Below, piece by piece: positions 1 to 5,904 of a DNA stretch of 7,750 nucleotides. The notes below the pieces were generated by a model that saw only the letters and a list, made by a program, of their open reading frames with translations, was not told the origin of the DNA and did no database searches. Source of the stretch: DATJAJ01 sp035622335. GTDB lineage: Archaea > Thermoproteota > Nitrososphaeria > Nitrososphaerales > Gagatemarchaeaceae. Both the position numbers and the translations under genes were made by a program. The DNA is taken from assembly GCA_035622335.1 (NCBI GenBank), contig DASPVO010000044.1, forward strand, positions 1 to 7,750, read 5' to 3'. The stretch's first letter is position 1; each line of letters opens with the position of its first letter.

Positions 1-108
1 AGGGACGAAGTCTTGACCGAACTTGAGCCCTTCAGACGAGCCTGGGGATTCGGCCAGAGATTCTCTCCAGTTCTTCATTGTACTTTGGAACCTCGCGAGG
101 GAGACTAA
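1..108 (+). CDS. Possible 3' end of a gene truncated by the window edge
   Basis: Frame 1 is open from the first base to a TAA at 106-108 and would encode the last 35 residues of a protein ending PVLHCTLEPREGD. I recognise no family. The codons look ordinary for this window (about half end in G or C), but the stretch is short enough to be open by chance. It overlaps another open frame at 23-238, and at most one of the two is likely to be real. The sequence left of the window would settle it. Confidence 0.2.
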   Translation, partial: RDEVLTELEPFRRAWGFGQRFSPVLHCTLEPREGD

Positions 109-238
109 ATGTCTTGTAAGGGAGAGCTGGACGATTAAAGCTGCGGACGGCTCCACGCCTATCCAGCTTGATCTGAACGAATTACCGGAATGCAGTGAAG
201 ATGACTGGAGAGTCGGTCGGGCGATTCGGCCCTGCTAA
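23..238 (+). CDS. Doubtful small ORF, 71 residues
   Basis: This frame opens at a TTG at position 23, soon after an in-frame TGA at 14-16, and ends with TAA at 236-238. The product is acidic in its second half (DLNELPECSEDDW) and ends in Cys. There is no recognisable domain, signal peptide or membrane segment, and no clear ribosome binding site in the few bases available upstream. It could be a small hypothetical protein, a remnant of a decayed gene, or a chance frame. I list it only because nothing better occupies the region. Confidence 0.2.
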   Translation: MSPSDEPGDSARDSLQFFIVLWNLARETKCLVRESWTIKAADGSTPIQLDLNELPECSEDDWRVGRAIRPC

Positions 239-540
239 CCCGCGCCGGAGCAGGGATTGGAGGCCTGGCAGCCCCTACTGGTGGGTCACGATTCCCAGCG
301 ATACCGGCTTCCATCCCTTGGAAGCTACCAAGACTGCGCAGATGCGGTGGGAATGATGGATGGTTCGCCTCGTGAGCAACGGTGAAAGTATGAGAAGCAT
401 ACACTGAAAGCTCTTTCTGAGCAGTGACACTGGAATGGTCGGCACGAACTGACAGAAGGAACCTATTAGTGAAAGGCCCGCCGAGTAAGCTTCTGATGGT
501 AACGGACCGAAAGTTCGCACGTTTCAACCAAGGAGAGTCC
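239..540. other. Gene-free stretch upstream of the Nudix gene, with small inverted repeats
   Basis: No convincing coding region is present on either strand; the open frames here do not resemble proteins I know. The frame of the downstream Nudix gene stays open back to a GTG at 424, but a good ribosome binding site precedes the ATG at 541, so 424-540 is probably leader. Two adjacent inverted repeats can be seen: GTATG/CATAC at 388-392 and 398-402 with a 5-nt loop, and CACTG/CAGTG at 402-406 and 422-426. They could fold in a leader RNA, but short repeats of this size are common by chance. There is no tRNA T-arm. Confidence 0.35.
531..537 (+). promoter_or_regulatory. Ribosome binding site deciding the Nudix start
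   Basis: The sequence AGGAGAG lies just upstream of the ATG at 541, with a normal spacer of about 5 nt after the GGAG core. It favours this ATG over the in-frame GTG at 424, which would add 39 residues of unfamiliar sequence. Confidence 0.65.
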
Positions 541-1080
541 ATGTCCTCTGGCAAGCCTGATTTTAGCGGGGTCACCACCCGCGAGATTCCCGCCGGAGGC
601 ATGTGTCTCTCCTCGTTCGTAGTAATCAACGAGACAGGTCGCAAGGAGAACGTTCTCCTCGGTCATCTGAACCCCAAGGCGCCCTGGGACCATATCGGCG
701 CCCTCGACCCAGAAAGAATCGCTGTCCACTCAAAGGGTTGGATGATTCCCTCTTCGCACCTGATTCTGAAGGAGTCACCCCAAGACTCTGCGAACCGAAT
801 CCTAAAGGAACAGCTCGAGCTGGATGGTGTCTCTCTTTCGGGACCGAAGGTTGTCTCCGAGGTCTACACACCGAGAAGGTTCCCCGACATACCCAGTCAC
901 TGGGACATCGAGTTCATCTTCACAGGCGAGCTGCCGAGGGAGAGCCTTCCGAGACCCGGAGCATGGACGGAAATGAGGTTCGTCGACACACGGGCCACTA
1001 AAAGAGCAGAGATGGCCAGGGCCCATGAGGAAGTCCTGGAGTCGCTGGGGTTCCGTTTTTCGGATAGCGCCTCCCTTTAG
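541..1080 (+). CDS. Nudix-fold protein with a degenerate Nudix box
   Basis: A 179-residue soluble protein that looks like a small archaeal Nudix-family protein. Nudix enzymes hydrolyse nucleoside diphosphates linked to another moiety, using a metal held by the motif Gx5Ex7REUxEExGU. Here the motif region spans about residues 72-94. The first Glu (E78), the Arg (R86) and one Glu of the metal-binding pair (E90) are in register, but the leading Gly is S72, the Glu after the Arg is I87, the second metal Glu is Q91 and the late Gly is E93. Strand-like segments such as SSFVVIN and WDIEFIFTGEL flank it, and a conserved-looking WDHIGALD segment precedes it. The ATG start is supported by AGGAG upstream. 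The loss of several motif residues means activity is uncertain; it may have an altered mechanism or only bind ligand. The gene ends exactly where the convergent methyltransferase ends. Confidence 0.7.
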   Translation: MSSGKPDFSGVTTREIPAGGMCLSSFVVINETGRKENVLLGHLNPKAPWDHIGALDPERIAVHSKGWMIPSSHLILKESPQDSANRILKEQLELDGVSLSGPKVVSEVYTPRRFPDIPSHWDIEFIFTGELPRESLPRPGAWTEMRFVDTRATKRAEMARAHEEVLESLGFRFSDSASL

Positions 1081-1815
1081 TCACCTGGGTACGCGGAATG
1101 CAGCAAGGCTCGAGTTCCTCCTTCGGATCGAGACTGTTCCCATCGCGCGAGCTGTTTTCTCGAAGGTCCCTTTCCGTCCGGTGTTGTCAGCTACCACCAA
1201 CGAACCGGGTCGCAGGTGCGGCCTTATCGCCTTCATCTCGAAATCGAGGTGTTTTTCATCCACTGGACTGTCGTGACAGTAGAAGTCGAGTACGCCCACC
1301 TCGTCTAGCAAATCCACTAGGATGTCTTCGCTCCGGCCCAACCTAAGATCCCATCCCTGTTTGATCTCAGAGGGGATGGCCCATCCCGACGACAAGCCAG
1401 CAGGGATTGCCCAAGACTCGTTCCTTTCCGCGGTTCTCCTGGCGACTGGCATGTCCATCGAGTGCAGCGATCCCCTTTGGTTGGCCCTGATACCCATCTG
1501 TATGAAAGTCGTGGAAACACCGGACGCAACGCCGCTCTCTATCAGAGTGGTGGGCCTGACCAGCCTCACCATCGAGTAGAGCTCAAATGGTGCCGGAATC
1601 TGCGCGTAGTAACTTCGGCCCGTTCTGGTGATGTTACGGACGAGCGACCTGATAGCCGACGCGTGTCCCAGCAGCTCGTCTGTGGCGCACTCCGCTTCCT
1701 CAACGGTGCAACCGACTACTCGGGACATCCATGGTACTTCTGGACGCGACCTTGGACCCATGAGCTTGATAAGGTCCTTGAAACTGGTCCGCGTGGGCGC
1801 CAAGGACTGCGTCAC
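1081..1815 (-). CDS. Class I SAM-dependent methyltransferase (Methyltransf_24-like)
   Basis: A 244-residue protein with a GTG start (1813-1815) and a stop at 1081-1083. The Rossmann-type SAM-binding motif I is LIESGVASGVST at about residues 91-102, followed by an acidic residue at the end of strand 2 (D121 in SMDMP) that would hold the SAM ribose. A later strand reads DFYCHDSP, followed by a Lys/His-containing helix and SLVVADNT, the layout seen in Methyltransf_24 and O-methyltransferase-3-like proteins. Residues 1-75 form an N-terminal helical extension. The substrate cannot be told from sequence; small molecules, glycans or lipids are all possible. An ATG 8 nt upstream is out of frame, and no strong ribosome binding site precedes the GTG, so an internal start such as Met19 remains possible. 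It is divergent from the cyclase and converges with the Nudix gene with no spacer. Confidence 0.8.
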   Translation of the reverse strand: MTQSLAPTRTSFKDLIKLMGPRSRPEVPWMSRVVGCTVEEAECATDELLGHASAIRSLVRNITRTGRSYYAQIPAPFELYSMVRLVRPTTLIESGVASGVSTTFIQMGIRANQRGSLHSMDMPVARRTAERNESWAIPAGLSSGWAIPSEIKQGWDLRLGRSEDILVDLLDEVGVLDFYCHDSPVDEKHLDFEMKAIRPHLRPGSLVVADNTGRKGTFEKTARAMGTVSIRRRNSSLAAFRVPR

Positions 1816-1915
1816 CGTTCATGGGTTCTCTTAGGTCTTAGCTGCCGTCTAGTACGTTGTGCGGTGCAGTGCCCAAACGGTTATCTCGAAAGCCCTTCCA
1901 GAACAAGCGGTATCC

Positions 1916-3904
1916 ATGTCGGAAGAGCGCCGACTCGCTGCAATAATGTTTGTTGACGTCGTGGGATACACCTCGCTATCTCAGCACGACGAGGCTACAA
2001 CGCTGGCGCGGCTAAAGTCTTTGAAGGAAGTCCTCCGACCAATCTTCGCCAGTCATTCGGGCCGAGAGGTCAAGACCATGGGAGATGCCTTCCTTGTCGA
2101 GTTCCCGAGCGCCCTAGACGCGGCTTTGTGCGCGGTGGCGATTCAGAACGTCATGCACGACAGGAGGCTTGCCAGGAACGACCCACTCGCCCTTAGAATC
2201 GGCATACATGTCGGTGACATCGTGGGAATCGATGGGGACATACTCGGAGACGCCGTCAACATAGCATCAAGGATTGAGCCTCTGTCGGAAGAAGAAGGGG
2301 TCTGCGTCTCGAGGCAGGTGTACGACCAGGTTCACAACAAGCTGCCTTATCGTCTGACAAGTCTCGGGTTGCAGGACCTAAAGAACGTCACAACTCCGAC
2401 TGAAGTCTTCAAAGTAGAGTTACCGTGGAGCGAATCCGCTCCGATGCCCAAGAAGGAGCAGCGGGGCAACAGGGTCGCCATATTGCCCTTCGCGAACCTC
2501 AGCCCTGACCCTCAGGACGAGTACTTCGCCGACGGCATGACTGAAGAACTGATCTCCGCGATTTCAAAGATCGAAGGCATCGAAGTAATTTCTAGAACAT
2601 CGGTGATGCAGTACAAGAAGAGCATCAAACCCGTCAGGGAGGTCTCCAAGGAACTGGACGTCGGGACCGTCCTAGAGGGGAGCGTCAGGAGGGCCGGAGG
2701 AAGGGTCAGGATAACGGTGCAGGCGATTGACGCACTACGTGATAGGCATCTCTGGTCGGAGAGCTACGACAGAGACCTGCAGGATATCTTTGCCATCCAG
2801 AGCGACATCGCAAAACAGGTCGCGGGTGCCCTGCAGGTCAAGCTTCTGAGCGAGGACATCAAGAGGCTCGAAAAGGCGCCGACATCCAACGTCGACGCGT
2901 ACGCCTTCTACCTGAAAGGAAGGTTCCATGACCAGCTGGCGACTGAAGATGACGGCCGAATGGCGATAGCATCGTACGAGAGAGCCATCGCGCTCGACCC
3001 TGGGCTCGCGCTCGCTTATTGCGGACTGGCGGATGCATACACGAGCTGGGCGGGCGATTTCATTCCGGTGGAAGAGGCAATTGAGAAAGCAAAGGCGTAT
3101 GCCTCGAAGGCCGTCGAGCTGGACCCAACCTTGGCTGAGGCCTGGTCCGCCTTGGGCAACATCGCCTTCCAGTTCGAGTGGGACTGGGGAAAGGCGGAGA
3201 ATAGCTTCAAGCGCGCCATCGAGCTGAATCCGAGCTGCGCCATAGCGTACAACTGGTGGGGGTTCATGTCGAGTCTTCTGGGGAGGGATGAAGTCGGCGT
3301 CCGGTACACCTCGCGTGCGGTGGAACTCGACCCGCTCTCGACGATACTAATCTCCGGGAAGTGCGGGGCTATGGCCTTGGCCAATATGAAAGACGGGGTG
3401 CTCAAAGAGATCGAACTTCTGAAGAGGCTTCGCCCAACGGACTACAGCTTGCACAACTTTCTGGCCTTGTTCTATTTCGAGATAGGCATGGTTGCGGAGG
3501 CGAAGAGAGAGATGGACATTGTCAGATTTGAAATCAAGACCCGGCGCGCACAGGGGATCCATGGGTGGACAACCGGAGTCATCTCTTGGATATACTCCGA
3601 GAATTCCCTCGTCTACCCGGCGAGCGGTGACCCCCAAGGGGCAAGAGAGATGCTCGCAGAAGTCGAAGAGTACGCCAAGACGGGATACGCCGGCCCGAAC
3701 GACATAGGAGCGATCTGCCTCGCGGCGGGTGAGAAGGAGAAAGCCTACCGGTGGTTCGAGCGTGGCATCGAGATGCGTGACCCTGGGCTCATCTTCCACT
3801 CGGCGTGGCGGGGCTTCGATTCCGTGCGCTCGGAAGAGCGTTTCAAATTGCTGCTTAGGAAGATGGGAGTCCCAGAAACAGCCATTGCGGCTCGCAGCCG
3901 ATGA
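1916..3904 (+). CDS. Class III nucleotide cyclase with TolB-like and TPR domains
   Basis: A 662-residue soluble protein with three modules. Residues 1-170 are a class III cyclase catalytic domain, which makes cAMP or cGMP from the nucleoside triphosphate. All six key positions are present with the spacing of known adenylate cyclases: metal ligands D14 and D57, base-selecting K53 and D108 (the ATP-type Lys/Asp pair), and transition-state N115 and R119. Residues about 185-310 match the TolB-like N-terminal domain (AILPFANLSPDP, FADGMTEELI). Residues about 325-640 carry tetratricopeptide repeats with the usual AxxxxxxAIxLDP signatures, and the C-terminus (SVRSEERFKLLLRKMG) is typical of this architecture. 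There is no membrane segment, so it should be cytosolic and presumably regulated by partners binding the TPRs. I chose the ATG at 1916 because related proteins begin with MSEERRLAAIMF; a GTG at 1859 would add 19 unrelated residues. The stop overlaps the next gene's ATG. Confidence 0.93.
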   Translation: MSEERRLAAIMFVDVVGYTSLSQHDEATTLARLKSLKEVLRPIFASHSGREVKTMGDAFLVEFPSALDAALCAVAIQNVMHDRRLARNDPLALRIGIHVGDIVGIDGDILGDAVNIASRIEPLSEEEGVCVSRQVYDQVHNKLPYRLTSLGLQDLKNVTTPTEVFKVELPWSESAPMPKKEQRGNRVAILPFANLSPDPQDEYFADGMTEELISAISKIEGIEVISRTSVMQYKKSIKPVREVSKELDVGTVLEGSVRRAGGRVRITVQAIDALRDRHLWSESYDRDLQDIFAIQSDIAKQVAGALQVKLLSEDIKRLEKAPTSNVDAYAFYLKGRFHDQLATEDDGRMAIASYERAIALDPGLALAYCGLADAYTSWAGDFIPVEEAIEKAKAYASKAVELDPTLAEAWSALGNIAFQFEWDWGKAENSFKRAIELNPSCAIAYNWWGFMSSLLGRDEVGVRYTSRAVELDPLSTILISGKCGAMALANMKDGVLKEIELLKRLRPTDYSLHNFLALFYFEIGMVAEAKREMDIVRFEIKTRRAQGIHGWTTGVISWIYSENSLVYPASGDPQGAREMLAEVEEYAKTGYAGPNDIGAICLAAGEKEKAYRWFERGIEMRDPGLIFHSAWRGFDSVRSEERFKLLLRKMGVPETAIAARSR

Positions 3905-4911
3905 GCCAAGAGGAAGTGGGATGGGGTGCGGATATGGCTAGGACAATGGTAGAGAGCTCGGGCTACCGTCGTTCTGGAGCACTGAAGATAAAGCCCATCC
4001 CGCCATTCGACTTCCAGCTCACGGTGAGAAAGCCCGCGGGTTGGGACCTCTTCACTCGGGGTGAAATCTACGAGGGCGGGACGCTCTGGACCTCCATTCG
4101 ATTCGCTGGAAAGCCTGTGGGGCTCAGAATCTCTTCTTCGGGCACGTTAACGAATCCGCTCTTGCAAGCGGAGGTCTACACTAAGGATGGAATCTCTAGT
4201 GCCGAGATGCAAAGAATGCGCGCCCTCGTCGTCGAATGTCTCGGGGCGGAACAGGACTTGAGAGGATTCTACAATTTCGCGTCAAAGGATCCCATCCTGA
4301 AGCATGTGGTGGAGGACCTCTACGGCATGCACGACACTCAGGCCGCATCTCTCTTCAATCCTGTCGTTCTGAGCATCTGCCTTCAGATGGCGAGGCTCAA
4401 GAGGAGCCTCGAGATGATGGACGCGATCAACAGGCGGTACGGCGAGACGCTAGACTTCGATGGAAAGCGGATTCTCCTGCAGCCGGCAGCCGAGAGAATA
4501 GCCAGGCTGAGTCCCACGGTCTTCGCAAGGGCGTGCAAGTTAGGCTACAGAGCCAAGTACATAGTGGCATCGGCTAGGATGATCGCCGGAGGGTTCCCCG
4601 AGATGCACGAAATCATGAGTATGAACCCTGCCGACGCCAAAGAGAAGCTGATGGGACTACCGGGCGTGGGTGATTATGCAGCGGACATCATCAACCCTCA
4701 TGCTGGGTTTCCGATCGACGCTTGGTCGGTGGACGTGTTCGGTCTTCTTTTCTTCGGAAGAGAACCAAGGAACAGAAGGGCGGCGGTCGAGAGAGTGAAG
4801 AGGGAAGGGATGCGGAGATGGGGTGACTGGAGTTGGATGGCGTTTTTCTATGTCGCGCAGGACTTGGACAACCTCTCGCGAAGGCTTGGGGTCAGGCTCA
4901 GGCTGGAGTGA
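3901..4911 (+). CDS. HhH-GPD DNA glycosylase, AlkA/OGG type
   Basis: A 336-residue base-excision repair enzyme of the helix-hairpin-helix GPD superfamily, expected to cut the glycosidic bond of alkylated or oxidised bases. The hairpin LPGVGDYAAD lies at residues 253-262, followed by a Pro-rich segment and FPIDAWSVDVFG, in which D273 fits the catalytic Asp. The position of the attacking Lys in OGG1 and Nth is Y259, so the enzyme is probably monofunctional with no lyase activity. No C-terminal Cys cluster for an iron-sulfur centre is seen. Residues 30-100 form the beta-rich N-terminal domain seen in AlkA and OGG1. The ATG sits inside the stop of the cyclase (ATGA, 3901-3904), implying translational coupling; Met12 at 3934 is a possible later start. 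An exact substrate (3-methyladenine, 8-oxoguanine, uracil) cannot be assigned. Confidence 0.85.
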   Translation: MSQEEVGWGADMARTMVESSGYRRSGALKIKPIPPFDFQLTVRKPAGWDLFTRGEIYEGGTLWTSIRFAGKPVGLRISSSGTLTNPLLQAEVYTKDGISSAEMQRMRALVVECLGAEQDLRGFYNFASKDPILKHVVEDLYGMHDTQAASLFNPVVLSICLQMARLKRSLEMMDAINRRYGETLDFDGKRILLQPAAERIARLSPTVFARACKLGYRAKYIVASARMIAGGFPEMHEIMSMNPADAKEKLMGLPGVGDYAADIINPHAGFPIDAWSVDVFGLLFFGREPRNRRAAVERVKREGMRRWGDWSWMAFFYVAQDLDNLSRRLGVRLRLE

Positions 4912-4930
4912 TGCGAGGGCCTGCTGTGGT

Positions 4931-5230
4931 TCAAGTGTCGAAGGTCGAAGGAAGCACAAGGTGCACTTCGGGTTTGCATGTCTTGCACCTCTTCGCCCCG
5001 TAGTTGCGACCTGCGGTCGCCACGCTGTCGACCCAGTAATACTTTCCCTGTTTCCCCCGCTTGACGGTCACCTTGATGTTGAAGTTGTCGATTGAGATGC
5101 ACTTCGAGTTTAACTTGTGCACGATGGTTGGGCGCGCGCTGTCCGTTATCACTAGGTATCCCTCATCGGCCAAGCGAAGTCTTCGAAGTTCTTCGAAGGA
5201 AGTTATCTCTTTAGTCTCCTCTTCGCTCAC
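4931..5230 (-). CDS. Small Cys/His protein, probably zinc-binding
   Basis: A 99-residue protein with a GTG start (5228-5230). I do not recognise a named family. It has an acidic, helix-prone N-terminus (residues 2-22, SFEELRRLRLAD) and a strand region (GYLVITD). It then shows H38-x5-C44, a basic strand (KVTVKRGKQGKYYW) and an A-x-x-x-x-G-x-x-x-C82-x2-C85-x-P tail. The one His and three Cys in this order, with an aromatic segment before the CxxC, recall the zinc-binding Ada-type and nuclease-associated modules of the form H...C...A..G..PC..C. That comparison is by eye. It could bind a nucleic acid or a protein partner. The gene converges with the glycosylase (19 bp between stop codons), is divergent from the acetyltransferase, and has a 14-bp palindrome just upstream of its start. 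Confidence 0.7.
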   Translation of the reverse strand: MSEEETKEITSFEELRRLRLADEGYLVITDSARPTIVHKLNSKCISIDNFNIKVTVKRGKQGKYYWVDSVATAGRNYGAKRCKTCKPEVHLVLPSTFDT

Positions 5231-5241
5231 TTGAAACGCCT

Positions 5242-5255
5242 ACCTTCATGAAGGT
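5242..5255. repeat. Perfect 14-bp palindrome ACCTTCATGAAGGT
   Basis: A perfect inverted repeat begins 12 bp upstream of the GTG start of the Cys/His gene (minus strand). Its position suits an operator for a dimeric regulator. About 0.5 palindromes of this length would be expected by chance in a window this size, so the location is the main argument. Confidence 0.4.
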
Positions 5256-5274
5256 CTTGAAGAAAAGGATGTCT

Positions 5275-5286
5275 GATGCGCGCATC
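5275..5286. repeat. Perfect 12-bp palindrome GATGCGCGCATC
   Basis: A second perfect inverted repeat in the same intergenic region. Its centre is 32 bp, close to three helical turns, from the centre of the 14-bp palindrome, so both would face the same side of the DNA. The two sequences differ, so they need not bind the same protein. One or two palindromes of this length are expected by chance in the window. Confidence 0.3.
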
Positions 5287-5355
5287 CAAGCTCCCATGGA
5301 ATTCTTCGCAACCCTTTCTTACCAGAAGAAATCTCTTATCAAACAATGTGAATTC

Positions 5356-5391
5356 GGAGGTTTCAAATCCGGGGACCTCGACCGAGAGGTC
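5356..5391 (+). promoter_or_regulatory. Ribosome binding site and competing hairpins before the GNAT start
   Basis: GAGAGGT at 5384-5390 is a good ribosome binding site 6 nt before the TTG start at 5397. Its GAGGTC (5386-5391) pairs perfectly with GACCTC (5374-5379) across a 6-nt loop, which would hide the site. An upstream GAGGT (5357-5361) can pair with the same ACCTC (5375-5379) and would free it. Whether both arms are in the mRNA depends on the transcription start, which I cannot fix. Confidence 0.45.
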
Positions 5392-5396
5392 AATTT

Positions 5397-5882
5397 TTGA
5401 CTAAGATTCAGAGACTTCCTGCGGGCAGGTGGGAGGAGTATAGGGCGCTCCGCCTGGAAGCGCTGAAGAAAGAAGCCGCAGCATTCGGGTCGTCAGTCGA
5501 AGATGAGGTTGCACTAACGGAGGACGACTGGAAGACGAGGATCGAGAACACGCTCTTCGCGATGTCAGGCGAAAGTCCCGTGGGGATGATAGCAATGGTA
5601 GGCAACAACAGACGAAAAACAAAACACGTGGCGGACATCTTCGGCGTTTACGTGAAGCCAAGCCACCGGGACAAGGGCATAGGAACCAAACTGGTCCAAG
5701 CAGCTATCAGGGAGGCTCGTAGCAAGGGCATCGTGAAGGTCAGACTGGAAGTCAATCCCGAACAGAAGGCGGCGATCAGGCTCTACAGGAAGGCGGGGTT
5801 CAAAGTAGTCGGGAAGGCCAGGAAAGATCTGAAGGTGGGAAGAAGGTTCTACGACCTCGTGTACCTGGAAAAGTTTCTTTGA
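5397..5882 (+). CDS. GNAT-family N-acetyltransferase
   Basis: A 161-residue GCN5-related acetyltransferase, which transfers an acetyl group from acetyl-CoA to an amine of a small molecule or protein. The N-terminus (WEEYRALRLEALKKEAAAFGSS) is a common GNAT opening. The central strand DIFGVYVKPSHRDKGIG (about residues 80-96) contains the CoA pyrophosphate-binding R-x-x-G-x-G at R91, G94 and G96. It is followed by VRLEVN and N120-x9-Y130-x-K-x-GF, the usual motif B end. The TTG start is favoured by GAGAGGT 6 nt upstream and by the match of the N-terminus to related proteins; the nearest in-frame upstream stop is at 5349-5351, so little extension is possible. The substrate is unknown. The gene is divergent from the Cys/His gene and converges with the transporter, with 22 bp between them. 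Confidence 0.88.
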   Translation: MTKIQRLPAGRWEEYRALRLEALKKEAAAFGSSVEDEVALTEDDWKTRIENTLFAMSGESPVGMIAMVGNNRRKTKHVADIFGVYVKPSHRDKGIGTKLVQAAIREARSKGIVKVRLEVNPEQKAAIRLYRKAGFKVVGKARKDLKVGRRFYDLVYLEKFL

Positions 5883-5904
5883 AACGCAGGTCGTCGAAGG
5901 GTGC

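Noticed and set aside
350..410. Possible archaeal C/D box guide RNA: ATGATGG near 354 and CTGA near 404, about 50 nt apart.
   Set aside because: The C box has a mismatch, there are no convincing D' and C' boxes, and the ends do not form a closing stem.
159..644. Minus-strand open frame of 161 residues over the Nudix leader and gene start.
   Set aside because: It overlaps the Nudix gene in antisense, has a composition rich in Pro, Arg and Ser typical of shadow frames, and matches no domain.
1859..1915. Upstream GTG start for the cyclase, adding 19 residues.
   Set aside because: The added residues do not resemble cyclase N-termini, while the ATG at 1916 begins exactly where related proteins do.
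3347..3799. Minus-strand frame of 150 residues inside the cyclase gene.
   Set aside because: It is antisense to the TPR region, which is clearly coding on the plus strand, and has no recognisable domain.
5181..5198. CTTCGAAG occurring twice, 10 bp apart.
   Set aside because: It lies inside the Cys/His gene and is explained by codons for the repeated FEELRRLR-type helix.
5350..5380. TTTCAAATCCGGGG resembling a tRNA T-arm.
   Set aside because: The flanking bases do not form the 5-bp T-stem and no other tRNA parts are present around it.
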